A stretch of DNA of 64,000 nt. It comes from Streptomyces sp. AJS327 (lineage in GTDB: Bacteria > Actinomycetota > Actinomycetes > Streptomycetales > Streptomycetaceae). The stretch covers positions 1,058,001 through 1,122,000 of the forward strand of contig NZ_SKBR01000001.1 in the NCBI RefSeq assembly GCF_013450295.1. Direction: 5' to 3'. Both the position numbers and the translations under genes were made by a program. Of the stretch, positions 53,293-62,660 are shown in pieces. Each line of letters begins with the position of its first letter. Within the stretch, counting starts at the first letter, position 1. The notes beneath the pieces are model-generated. The model did no database searches. It was not told the DNA's origin and saw only the letters and a list, made by a program, of their open reading frames with translations.

Positions 53293-55210
53293 CTGCTCCC
53301 CGCGCACGCGGGGGTGGACCCGGGGACGGCGGGGCTCGGGCTGGTGGCGGCACCTGCTCCCCGCGCACGCGGGGGTGGACCCGACACCGACACCCTCCCC
53401 AAGCACAACGTCGGCTGCTCCCCGCGCACGCGGGGGTGGACCCGGCGTTCCTCCCTTGCTCCCAGGAGCGGACCGCTGCTCCCCGCGCACGCGGGGGTGG
53501 ACCCGACGGCACCGACGTGCCCACCGGGCAGCTCCTCTGCTCCCCGCGCACGCGGGGATGGACCCGCGTCAGCCTGCTTGCGCAGCGAATCCGCCGCCTG
53601 CTCCCCGCGCACGCGGGGATGGACCCGTCACCGCTGAAATCGAGTGGGGCGGCAGCGTCTGCTCCCCGCGCACGCGGGGATGGACCCCTGAAGAGAGCGC
53701 TAGGTGTTTGAGAACTCAACTGCTCCCCGCGCACGCGGGGATGGACCCCGGGACCGGCCCGACAACGGCGCCGCCATGGTCTGCTCCCCGCGCACGCGGG
53801 GATGGACCCTTGAAAGGGCTGGTGGAGGCGGCGCGCTGCGGGCTGCTCCCCGCGCACGCGGGGATGGACCCCACGCCTGTGGATCGACCTCGTAGAGCGC
53901 GTCCTGCTCCCCGCGCACGCGGGGATGGACCCCACGCCTGTGGATCGACCTCGTAGAGCGCGTCCTGCTCCCCGCGCACGCGGGGATGGACCCGCCATCA
54001 CCATCCCCCGAAGCGAGGTCCGGTTCTGCTCCCCGCGCACGCGGGGATGGACCCGACTGGCAGCTCAAGGGCATGGGCTACGGCCACTGCTCCCCGCGCA
54101 CGCGGGGATGGACCCTGGTGGGCGCGGCCTGTCCTTGCGGCGATCCCCTGCTCCCCGCGCACGCGGGGATGGACCCGATCCCGGCTCCCCGCCGCCGTCG
54201 GCGGGCCGCTGCTCCCCGCGCACGCGGGGATGGACCCATGCCCCTGACCCTCGTCACCATCGACGAGGTCTGCTCCCCGCGCACGCGGGGATGGACCCGC
54301 ATCCAGGGCATCACCCAGCAGAGCGAGAGGCTGCTCCCCGCGCACGCGGGGATGGACCCCCCCCTCCCTTGCGTCGAGGTGGCGGCAGCGGCCTGCTCCC
54401 CGCGCACGCGGGGATGGACCCTTGCGGACCGCGAGGGCCGACAGCGCCTTGATCTGCTCCCCGCGCACGCGGGGATGGACCCGCCGTGAAGCGCGCGATC
54501 CGTTGAAAGCGTCCCTGCTCCCCGCGCACGCGGGGATGGACCCGCGGCGCCCGCGCCAGCAGTTGGCAGAGCATGCTGCTCCCCGCGCACGCGGGGATGG
54601 ACCCGGGATGCTGCCGCAGGTCGACTTCCCCGAGCTCTGCTCCCCGCGCACGCGGGGATGGACCCACGGAGTCATCCGTGTTCGCGAGGGTGTTGGCCTG
54701 CTCCCCGCACACGCGGGGATGGACCCTCACCCGCTTCCTGGCTGGTGCCTTCTCCCACCTGCTCCCCGCGCACGCGGGGATGGACCCGTCGCGATGCTCG
54801 CCTACCAGCGGAAGCACTGCTGCTCCCCGCGCACGCGGGGATGGACCTGACTCGGCCTGCGGCCGAAAGCCCACCTTCCACTGCTCCCCGCGCACGCGGG
54901 GATGGACCCCAATATCCGCAACGCTCCTCCAACCAGTCATACTGCTCCCCGCGCACGCGGGGATGGACCCGCGCGGTCCCGGAACCCGGGCGACCGCCAC
55001 TGGCTGCTCCCCGCGCACGCGGGGATGGACCCCGTACCCCGAGAGATGGACCCCGCGAACAGTGCTGCTCCCCGCGCACGCGGGGATGGACCCTGATGAA
55101 GATCGGCAAGGGGCGGACCCAGCACCTGCTCCCCGTGCACGCGGGGATGGACCCTTGCGTGCGGGGACCCCGATTCGGTGCTGACCTGCTCCCCGCGCGG
55201 GGGATGGTCT
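53293..55210 (+). CRISPR. Type I-E CRISPR array 2, 32 repeats and 31 spacers
   Basis: Same 29-bp repeat as array 1 and 61-bp period, with a few 33-nt spacers (9, 18, 28). The four leader-proximal repeats (53293, 53354, 53415, 53476) carry G at position 22, the first base of the crRNA handle (GTGGACCC); all later repeats have A. Spacers 10 and 11 are identical. Repeat 24 has G12 to A, repeat 26 ends in T, repeat 31 has C11 to T, and the last repeat (55186) is shortened to 25 bases. This marks the old end. Confidence 0.97.
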
Positions 55211-55305
55211 GCGCGGTGCCCTGTGGCGTTCTTGGGGGGCTGGTGGTCTGGTTGGTGGTGCTCTCTGTCCGCTCTTGTGTCGGATCGCTCGCTCAGGAGG
55301 AGAAA

Positions 55306-55503
55306 GTGGCTATGGGTATGCCGTCTCGCGGTGGTTGGCGTCGAAGCTCGTACTGCGACCGGCTCAACAACACCTGCCTGGAAGTCGCACGGGTCCATCG
55401 CGGGGTGGCCGTCGGGGACTCCAAAGACGTCGGTCGTCCTGAGGTGAGGGTTGGTCGGCTGGGCTGGACGCACTTCCTCGCCCACGTCACGGTCGAGGCG
55501 TAG
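55306..55503 (+). CDS. DUF397 family small protein, orphan
   Basis: 65 residues. The DUF397 core reads WRRSSYCDRLNNTCLEVARV, then VAVGDSKDVGRPEVRVG and WTHFLAHV. Such proteins are partners or antagonists of adjacent XRE/DUF5753 regulators in Streptomyces. Here no regulator is adjacent; the gene lies 95 bases after the last CRISPR repeat. GTG 55306 has AGGAGG (55295-55300) five bases upstream; ATG 55312 is an in-frame alternative. The usual family Ser/Gly loop has a Cys replacement (SSYCDR versus SSYSGG), giving two Cys in the protein. Confidence 0.85.
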   Translation: MAMGMPSRGGWRRSSYCDRLNNTCLEVARVHRGVAVGDSKDVGRPEVRVGRLGWTHFLAHVTVEA

Positions 55504-55668
55504 TCGTCGGGACCCGGTGGTTCGTGTCCCGTGCGACGGGGCGGCTGCCTCGCCTCATGTCGCGAGGGTGTCCGTGTGGCGGCGTGATGGTGACCTGTTG
55601 TGCCGCTGGCCGGGCCGGTGGCGGTCGTGGTGGGCGTCACCGGCCCGGCTTCGGTGGGTCAACTGGGG

Positions 55669-57279
55669 TTAGGTGGTGAAGTGTTGGGTGGGGGTGGAGG
55701 TGCAGGGGGCGAGGGTGAGGGGGGATTCGGGGGTGGTGAGGGTGAGGCAGAGGTCGGGGTTGGTGGTGGGGCGGATGGTCTGGTCGGCGCGGTGCTCGAA
55801 GCGCTGGTTGTCGGCGCCGGAGCACTTGTAGAGGGTCGGTTCGGCGCCCTCGGTGATGTCGCCCTTGGGGATGTCGAGGCAGCGGTCCTGGCTGAGTTCG
55901 GAGACGAGTGAGCCGTTGGAACCGTCCAGCCACCAGCCCTGGTTGCGCTGTCCGGCCTGTCCGTCGGGGCCGGGGTCGGCGCACTTCCAGCCGCCGACGG
56001 CGGTGCCGTTGCGGGAGGAGCCTTCGCGGGCGTCGAGGCATTCGCCGGTGGCCGCGTTGCGGAGCGGGGTGAACTCGTCGTCCCAGGCGGTGGGGTGGAC
56101 GCGGGGTTTGCCGGTGCCCGGCTGGTCGGCGCAGGACGCCTCGCGGACGCCGTCGCCGTGGGCCTGGTAGATCTGGGTGAGGCATTCGGCGTAGGCGCCG
56201 TGGCCGCGCTTGTTGGGGTGGAAGGACTGCCGGGCGGTGTTCTCGTCGGGCGGGACGGGGTTGTCCAACTCCAGGTGCAGGCCGCGTGCTCGGGTGTCCT
56301 CGGTGCACACCTCGTGGCCGTGGAAGAGGCGGGAGGCGTCGAGGTAGGTGGCGCCGGAGTTCTGAGCCGCGGTGCGGAGGCCCTTCTGGAACGCGGGGAC
56401 GGCGTGGTCGCGGCCCCAGGCGGTGTCGCTGTCGTATCCGGTGCCGCCGCAGACGAGCTTGCCGGGGAAGTCGGGGTTGTCGCGGAAGTCGGGGCCGATG
56501 GGGCTGGGGTAGCTCATGAGTACGAGCTGGTAGTCGTCCTCGGCGTAACCGGCGTCCCGCATCACGGTCTTGAGGTCGTTGACGGTGGCTTCGACCTTCG
56601 GGACGAGTCCGTCCACGCGGTCCTGCCAGCCCTCCTCGTACTTCTTCTGGCAGGGGCCCTGGAGGGTCAGCCAGCGCACGACGCAGTCGGTCATGACGGG
56701 GCCGAACTGGAGGTCGTCGTTGGCGCCGACGACGAGGGTGATCTGCTTGAGGCGGGTGTTGCGGGCGGTGATGGCGAGGCTGTCGCTCTGCACCAGTTCG
56801 TCGGCGTACTGTTTCTCGCCGCCGATCCGGATGTTCTTCGAACTGGCGCCGGAGCAGGCGACGTTGTACGTGACGTCGGCGTCGATGCCGGTGCGGTGCA
56901 CCGCCACGTCGGGGGAGCGGTGGCACCAGTTGTCGGGGCCGTCGGTGCCCGGTTCGTAGTTTCCGACGCCCTCGCCGGAGATCTGGCTGTCGCCGAGGGA
57001 GATCAGGGAGGTCTTCCGCTCCTCCAGCGGTCGTTCGCCGGGGTCTCCGTAGAGTTTCCGCGCTTCCTCGGCGCGGAGGCGTTCCAGCTCGGGGGTGAGC
57101 GGAGTGGCCGAGGGGGTGGCCGCCGCCTTGTCCGAGGCCGGTGCGGGCGCGGCGGCGGCGGGTCCGGTGAGCAGGCCAACTCCCAGCAGGAGCGCGGCTG
57201 TCGCCGCGATCGGGCCGGTCGACCGCCTCGTCCGGCGGGTGGGTGGGGAGTGTGGGGCTGCTCGTCTCTCGCGTGCCAT
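55669..57279 (-). CDS. Secreted SGNH hydrolase with C-terminal ricin-type lectin domain
   Basis: 536 residues. Signal peptide at 1-44 (basic RRTRRS, hydrophobic core, AAAAPA cleavage region). The SGNH domain has block I ISLGDSQISGEG with nucleophile S98, a following block with NVACSGASSKNI, VVGANDDLQFG (block III with Asn/Asp), and SFHPNKRGHGAYAEC (block V His). Conserved Cys pairs suggest disulfides. Residues about 405-536 form a beta-trefoil (GECLDAREGSSRNGTAV, DRCLDIPKGD, QxF-like QRFEHRAD), a carbohydrate-binding module. It probably de-esterifies an extracellular polysaccharide or lipid. Divergent from the coiled-coil gene. Confidence 0.9.
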   Translation of the reverse strand: MARERRAAPHSPPTRRTRRSTGPIAATAALLLGVGLLTGPAAAAPAPASDKAAATPSATPLTPELERLRAEEARKLYGDPGERPLEERKTSLISLGDSQISGEGVGNYEPGTDGPDNWCHRSPDVAVHRTGIDADVTYNVACSGASSKNIRIGGEKQYADELVQSDSLAITARNTRLKQITLVVGANDDLQFGPVMTDCVVRWLTLQGPCQKKYEEGWQDRVDGLVPKVEATVNDLKTVMRDAGYAEDDYQLVLMSYPSPIGPDFRDNPDFPGKLVCGGTGYDSDTAWGRDHAVPAFQKGLRTAAQNSGATYLDASRLFHGHEVCTEDTRARGLHLELDNPVPPDENTARQSFHPNKRGHGAYAECLTQIYQAHGDGVREASCADQPGTGKPRVHPTAWDDEFTPLRNAATGECLDAREGSSRNGTAVGGWKCADPGPDGQAGQRNQGWWLDGSNGSLVSELSQDRCLDIPKGDITEGAEPTLYKCSGADNQRFEHRADQTIRPTTNPDLCLTLTTPESPLTLAPCTSTPTQHFTT

Positions 57280-57848
57280 GGGGTGCTCTCCTTCCCGGAC
57301 AGCTGCCGGGGCAGCGACTGTTACCTACGGTTCTTACCGAGTGGTAAGGGTCTTGGGAAGACCGCGCACAACAGATTCCGTGCGCCCTGCACTCACCCGG
57401 GGGGGCGGCCCGGCACGCACCCCGGGACCCGCGCACGGGGCCCCGACCGGGTGCCGGGGTCCGGCTGTCCGATGCGACCGGATGCGACCTGTCGCGCCCC
57501 GGTGCGGATCGATGCGACCTGGCATGGCGAGGTGCGGTGTGGTGCGTGGGGCGGGGTGGCCGGAACTCCCGTGGGTGTGGGGAGCAGTTGACGGGGGCGA
57601 GGCGGCCGCCGGGACGGATGACGACGGCGCGGTGTGGTGCGTGTTTCCGGACTGCGGCGGCGAGTTCGGATCCGTGTTCGGATCGTCCGGGTAGCTCCCG
57701 GTGGGCTCGTTTCGGCCAGGTTCGCGGAGCGTGCGTGGAAGGGGTGCCCCAACGGGCAGGGTACGCACTGTTGTTGATCGACTACCGGACGCGAGGGGCT
57801 GGGTTGGCAGGCAGGGAGAAGAAGGGGGACCTCTCCGCGAGCATCACC
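57280..57848. other. Divergent intergenic stretch
   Basis: No gene seen in the first 400 bases; it includes promoters for the SGNH gene. The last 60 bases carry GGAGAAGAAGGGGG, a possible SD for TTG 57804 rather than ATG 57849. Confidence 0.45.
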
Positions 57849-59390
57849 ATGTTGCACACGACGGTGACGCACAACGCGGAGATGCTGCGGGAGGCCGTCA
57901 GCAAGGGTGTGGAGAAGCTTGAGCTGACGGGGGAGACGGCGCGGAAGCGGACGGAGTCCACCGTGAGCGCCGAACTGAACAAGATGCGCACCGAGTTGCG
58001 TGAGACGAAGAACCGGCTGGTGAACAGCAGGGACCAGCTGGGCACGGAGGTACGGGAGGCCGTCGCCTGTCTGCGGGACGAGGCCGGAGGGATGCGGAGT
58101 GAGATCCGGGAGCTGAGAGACCTGATCGCCTCTCCCGGGCCGCGCCCTGGCGCCGGGCCCGCCGAACCGGGGCACACCGAGACCCCGTTCGTCCCGGCTG
58201 CCCCGAGTGACCCGGCCAGTCCGAGGGACCCGGACGGCTCGGCCGCCGAGGCGTACGGGACGGCCGTCAATGGGCAACAGGCCGTCGTGTCAGGCCCGTT
58301 GGCGGAGGCGTCAGGGATGACGGAGGCGCCGGAGTCGGCGGCGCCGAGGGAGTCGGACGCCGCCCAGCGGTCGTTCGGGTCCGCCCGCGTGACCGTCGCC
58401 GTTCCGGAGGGTGGCTACGGAACCGTCCGGAACGGCGCTTCCACCGGTGCGCGCGTGGAGTGCGGCGAACACGCGGAGCACGGCGAGTACAGCCAGCACG
58501 GCGAGTTCGACGAGTGCGGAGCGGACGGGCGACACGGCGAGTGTGCGGGGCGGATGGGCCGGTCCCCGGAAGAGGGCGCGGAGGCGTCCACGGCGGAGGA
58601 CCGTACGGGGGCGGCGCCGGACGCTGAGGGCTTGGTGCAGCGGGTCGCCGCGCTCGTACAGGAGGGCGTGCGCGGGGAGTTGGCGGGACTGAGCGAGAAC
58701 GTGGCGGTGCTGTGCGGGGAGTTGGCCGCGGTGCGTGCGGAGGCGCGGCAGCAGCGGGCCACCGTCGAGGCGCTGGAGGAGGGGATGGAAGCCCTGCGGC
58801 TGCTGGTGTGGGAGCGGACGGAACCCGACGTTCCCTCGGGCCCCCGGTTGTCGGAGGAGCACGGGCGTCTGCTGACCGCGGCCTCGGGCATCTCCTCGGT
58901 GGTGCTGGTCGGGCACCGGGAACTCTGGGAGCACCTGGTGGTGCTCACCGCTCACCATCCGCACTGGCGGCTGCCCGCGCGGGTGGAGGAATTGCCGTAC
59001 GACCGGGTCGCGGCGCCGCTGTCGGGGCGTTCGCTGATCGCGCTGCTCGGTGTCCTCCGGGAGGCGATCGTCAACGAGCCGGAGTGGGACGCGGACTGGG
59101 CGCTCGCGGACACTGTCTACCGCCGGGTGGCGGAGCGTCTGGAGGGAGTGCGGCCCGGTGGTGGGCGGGTGACGATCACCCTGGACGACGGTGCGCCGTC
59201 CGACTCCGTCGCCTGCTCCGAGCGAGGCTCCCCGGACGGTTCCGAGGACGGTTCCGGGCGAGGCTCCGAGGACGGTTCCGCGGAAGGTTGCGAAGGGGGT
59301 TCCGAGGGAGGCTCCCAGGGTGGCGGCGACGCTACCGGTGGGGGCGGTACCGGTCCCGGCGGGGACGGCGGCAACGGCCCAGCCGCCTGA
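57849..59390 (+). CDS. Coiled-coil protein of unknown function
   Basis: 513 residues from ATG 57849; TTG 57804, better spaced from no SD but followed by an open basic segment (LAGREKKGDLSAS), could add 15. The N-terminus is a long coiled coil (about 1-100: THNAEMLREAVSKGVEKLEL and ELNKMRTELRETKNRLVNSR). A disordered middle contains a His/Glu/Cys repeat (GEHAEHGEYSQHGEFDECG). A second coiled coil (VRGELAGLSENVAVLCGELA) precedes a compact domain with VVLVGHRELWEHLVVLTAHH and LIALLGVLREAIVNEPEW. The tail is a Gly/Ser/Glu repeat (EDGS, EGGS). No family recognised; a polar-scaffold or DivIVA-like role is only a guess. Confidence 0.7.
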   Translation: MLHTTVTHNAEMLREAVSKGVEKLELTGETARKRTESTVSAELNKMRTELRETKNRLVNSRDQLGTEVREAVACLRDEAGGMRSEIRELRDLIASPGPRPGAGPAEPGHTETPFVPAAPSDPASPRDPDGSAAEAYGTAVNGQQAVVSGPLAEASGMTEAPESAAPRESDAAQRSFGSARVTVAVPEGGYGTVRNGASTGARVECGEHAEHGEYSQHGEFDECGADGRHGECAGRMGRSPEEGAEASTAEDRTGAAPDAEGLVQRVAALVQEGVRGELAGLSENVAVLCGELAAVRAEARQQRATVEALEEGMEALRLLVWERTEPDVPSGPRLSEEHGRLLTAASGISSVVLVGHRELWEHLVVLTAHHPHWRLPARVEELPYDRVAAPLSGRSLIALLGVLREAIVNEPEWDADWALADTVYRRVAERLEGVRPGGGRVTITLDDGAPSDSVACSERGSPDGSEDGSGRGSEDGSAEGCEGGSEGGSQGGGDATGGGGTGPGGDGGNGPAA

Positions 59391-59520
59391 GGGAGTTCGA
59401 CGGTCCGTCGCGCCACCGCGCGGACTGCCGGGCGGAGTTGCCGGGCGGGTTGGAGGGGTGGCCCTCCGGGCGGGCTGTCGGCAGGGGCCGGCGGCCCGCC
59501 CGGTGGGCGGACGGGTCCGG

Positions 59521-61332
59521 TCAGTAGGTGAGGCCGTGACCGTAGGGGTAGAGGGCCTTCGCCGGGTCCTTGGCGGTGGGGATGGTGACGGGCAGCTTGC
59601 CCCCGGGGGTGATGTCGCCGTAGAGGGCGCGGGCGAGGGAGACCAGCGTGGGCGGGCCGTAGGAGAAGGTCGCGAGGTAGGCGGGGACCTTCGGGAAGCG
59701 GTTGACGTCGTACGGGTTGCGCACGCCCACCGCGACGGTCGGGGTGCCGCTGTCCGTCAGCGAGCGCACCAGCGTGGCCTGGGCCGCGCCCTTGTCGGAA
59801 CCGCCGTCGGCCAGGTTGCTGAGCACCACGACGAGGTCGTGCTCCCCGGCCGCCTGGACGGCTTCCGAAATGACGGCTTCGGTGGGGGAGTTGCCCGTGT
59901 CGAGGGTGGTGGTCCGCTGTCCGGGGCGCTTGGCGATGAGCCCCGCGAGGGTGTCGAGCCGGTCGCCACCCCAGCCGGTGACCAGGACGCGCCGCTCCGT
60001 GCCGGAGAGCGGGAGGGTGCCGTTCTCGTTCCGGACGAGGGTCATGGTGCGGTCGGTGATGGCCGCCGCGTCCCTGAGGTGGGCCTCGCTGCCGACGAGC
60101 CGGGCGGCGCGCTCCTCGTCCACGTACGGCTTGGGGAACAGGCCCCGGCGCAGCTTGTGTTCGAGGATGCGGAGCACGGAGGCGTTGAGCCGTTCGGCGG
60201 AGATCTCCCCGGAGCGGACGGCGGCGAGCACGGCGGCGTGCGCGGTGTCCATCTCGGGGGCCAGCACCAGCTGGTCGACGCCCGCCTTGAGGGCGCGGAC
60301 GGGCGCCACGTCGGGCGGGAACTCCTCGGAGGCGCCCGCCATGTCGAGGGCGTCGGTGACGATCAGCCCGTCGTAGCCCAGCTCTTCGCGGAGCAGCCCG
60401 GTGATGATGGGCCGGGACATGGTGGCGGGCGCGCCGGAGGAGTCGAGGGCGGGCACCACGATGTGCGCGGTCATGATGGTGTCGACGCCGCGGGCGATGG
60501 CGGCGCGGAACGGCGGCAGGTCCAGCTCCTCCAACTCCTCCCGGGTGTGCGGGATTTCGGGGAGGCCGTAGTGGCTGTCGACGTTGGTGTCGCCGTGGCC
60601 GGGGAAGTGCTTGGCGGCGGTGGCGGTGTCGCCGTCGTGGTAGCCGCGGATGGCGGCGCTGACGAGGGAGGAGCAGAGGTCGGGGTTCTCGCCGAAGGAA
60701 CGGACGCCGATCACCGGGTTGTCCGGGTTGACGTTGACGTCGGCGACCGGCGCGTAGTTCTGGTTGATGCCCATGGCGGCGAGTTCGGCACCGATGATCT
60801 CGGCCGCGCGCCGTACGTCGTCGGTGGAGGCGTCGAGGGCGCCGGCCGCCAGCGCCATGTTGCCGGGCAGCTGGGTGGCGGGCTCCAGCATCCGGTAGAC
60901 GACGCTGCCGCCCTCCTGGTCGGTGGAGACGTGCAGCGGCACGCGGGCGCCGGTGCGCAGGGCGGCGCGCTGGAGGCCGTTGGAGAGCCGGGCTACCTGC
61001 CGGGGCTCTCGGAGGTTGTCGCTGCCGCGCCGGGCGTCGAAGTAAATGACGCCGCCGGGGCGGTACTTGGTGATGATCTCCTCCGGGGTGGAGACCCCGA
61101 ACAGCTCCTCGTTCTTCGGGTGCGCCTGGTCCGAGGTCTGTCCGTTGACCTCGACGACGAAGAGCTGTCCGACCTTGTCCTCCACGGACATCTTCCGCAG
61201 CATCGCCCTGGCCCGGTTCCGGTGCCCGGCCGCCACGGCGGGGGAGCCGAGGGCGCTCCCCGCGGCGCCGATCACGGCGGCGGCAGCGGCGGTGGCGAGG
61301 AGCTGTCTGCGGGTGGTGGCGGGCTGGTTCAT
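59521..61332 (-). CDS. Tat-exported family 3 glycoside hydrolase (beta-N-acetylhexosaminidase-like)
   Basis: 603 residues. Tat signal TTRRQLLATAAAAAVIGAAG at the start. GH3 catalytic domain: DQEGG (138-142), KHFPGHGDTNVDSH (241-254) with the NagZ-type Asp/His dyad region, and the nucleophile Asp in VTDALDM (D327). A second alpha/beta domain follows (TLVRNENGTLPL, VAVGVRNPYD, GDITPGGKLPVTIP). It should remove terminal beta-N-acetylglucosamine from peptidoglycan fragments or chitin outside the cell. ATG 61332 has AAGGAGAG upstream. Confidence 0.92.
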   Translation of the reverse strand: MNQPATTRRQLLATAAAAAVIGAAGSALGSPAVAAGHRNRARAMLRKMSVEDKVGQLFVVEVNGQTSDQAHPKNEELFGVSTPEEIITKYRPGGVIYFDARRGSDNLREPRQVARLSNGLQRAALRTGARVPLHVSTDQEGGSVVYRMLEPATQLPGNMALAAGALDASTDDVRRAAEIIGAELAAMGINQNYAPVADVNVNPDNPVIGVRSFGENPDLCSSLVSAAIRGYHDGDTATAAKHFPGHGDTNVDSHYGLPEIPHTREELEELDLPPFRAAIARGVDTIMTAHIVVPALDSSGAPATMSRPIITGLLREELGYDGLIVTDALDMAGASEEFPPDVAPVRALKAGVDQLVLAPEMDTAHAAVLAAVRSGEISAERLNASVLRILEHKLRRGLFPKPYVDEERAARLVGSEAHLRDAAAITDRTMTLVRNENGTLPLSGTERRVLVTGWGGDRLDTLAGLIAKRPGQRTTTLDTGNSPTEAVISEAVQAAGEHDLVVVLSNLADGGSDKGAAQATLVRSLTDSGTPTVAVGVRNPYDVNRFPKVPAYLATFSYGPPTLVSLARALYGDITPGGKLPVTIPTAKDPAKALYPYGHGLTY

Positions 61333-61899
61333 GGTGGCGCTCTCCTTCTACGGTGCGTGCGGACGGCCCGGCGGCCGTACAGAAGTGCGAAAGAGCCACA
61401 TCGTCCCAGCGTGTGGCGGGGAGGACCAGACGGCGCGCGGACCGCCAGTGGTCCACCCCACTGACGGCAGCGCCTGTTGGAGCGCCCCGTCACGCCGCTC
61501 TGACCAGCGGATTCCGGACGTCCCAGGACCCTTCACCCGCCCCGTCCGCCCCTGTCGTCCGTCCGTCCCCACCGATCCCGTCCGTCCCCGTCCGCCCCTC
61601 CCGGCCCGTCGGCCCGGCCGTCGTGGGCCCTCGGCCCGGCCCTGTGACGGGGCGGCCAGAAAGGCCGTCCGAGGGACCGCCCCGCCCGACCGCCGCCCGA
61701 CCGTCGCCCGATCTCCGCCCGAGTCTCACCCCCCGCCGTCAGTCCGTCCGGCCCTCACGGCGCCTGGCCCTCAGGCGTCCGGTCCTCATGGCGCCCTAAC
61801 CTCGCGGCGCCCGAACCTCACGGTGTCCGGACCTGGAAGGGGTGGGCCGGGGTGTCGTACGACCAGCGGGATACCGGGCGGACGCGAGGGGTTTCGTGG
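61333..61899. other. Gene-free stretch with short imperfect repeats
   Basis: C-rich on +. From about 61740 to 61835 a ~17-bp unit of the form CCTCACGGCGCC recurs five or six times with drift. No gene recognised. Confidence 0.5.
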
Positions 61900-62568
61900 T
61901 CAGGGCAGCTTCTTGACGATGACCGAGAGGGCGTGCGCGATGTGCTCCCGCACGATCCGTTCGGCCAGGTCGGCCTCCCCGGCGCAGACGGCCTCGATGA
62001 GATCGCTGTGCTGGCGGGAGGACTCGGCGAGGTCCTCCGTCGAATAGAGCGCCGCCACCTGGTAGTTGAAGTAGAACGAGCGGTTGCGTTCGATGAGGTT
62101 CGCCAGCCGGGCGTTGTTGGCGGCGGCGGTGACGAGGGAGTGGAAACGCTCGTTGACCTCCACCCGGTCGCGGGTGGGCAGGCCGTCCGCGACGAGGGTG
62201 GCGTCCTCGCGGCAGGCGAGGATCCGGGCGCGCTGGTCCTCGGTGGCCCGTTGTACGGCGAGGCGGGCGGCGTAGCCCTCCAGCGCCGCCCGGGCCTCGT
62301 ATATCTCGGCGACCTCCTCGGGGCTGAACTCGTGGACGAACCAGCGGCGTCGGCGGGACGCGATGAGGCCGTCGGCGGCGAGTCGCTGCATGCTCTCCCG
62401 GACCGGCGTTCGGGAGACGTTCAGCCGCTCCGCGATGTCCGCCTCGACCAAGGCCTCGTTGGGGCGGAGGGTGCCGTGCACGATCTCCTGGCGCAGCTGC
62501 CAGTAGATCTCCTCGGTGCGTCCACCGGCGGTCTCCGTGGTGGGCTTCGGGCCGAGCGTGTCAGCCAT
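61900..62568 (-). CDS. GntR-family (FadR-like) transcriptional regulator
   Basis: 222 residues. wHTH (about 17-80): EEIYWQLRQEIVHGTLRPNE, VEADIAERLNVSRTPVRESM, QRLAADGLIASRRRRWFVHE. The C-terminal all-helical FCD domain (about 90-215) has EIYEARAALEGYAARLA, the metal-ligand-type pattern NERFHSLVTAAANN and QHSDLIEAVCAGEADLAERIVREHI (His residues). FadR-type members sense small organic acids. ATG 62568 has AAGGAG upstream. It lies 92 bases downstream of the ThDP enzyme on the same strand, so it probably senses the substrate or product of that enzyme. Confidence 0.9.
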   Translation of the reverse strand: MADTLGPKPTTETAGGRTEEIYWQLRQEIVHGTLRPNEALVEADIAERLNVSRTPVRESMQRLAADGLIASRRRRWFVHEFSPEEVAEIYEARAALEGYAARLAVQRATEDQRARILACREDATLVADGLPTRDRVEVNERFHSLVTAAANNARLANLIERNRSFYFNYQVAALYSTEDLAESSRQHSDLIEAVCAGEADLAERIVREHIAHALSVIVKKLP

Positions 62569-62660
62569 GCGGCTCCTTCCCCGTCCGCCCCGGGCGGCCT
62601 GCCCGGGGCTGGTGTGTGTGCCGTCCGGCGTGGCGGCACGGGTTCGTTCGGTCTCGTCTG

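Noticed and set aside
53192-55503. Long frames through CRISPR array 2
   Set aside because: Same reason as for array 1; only the DUF397 gene at the end is real.
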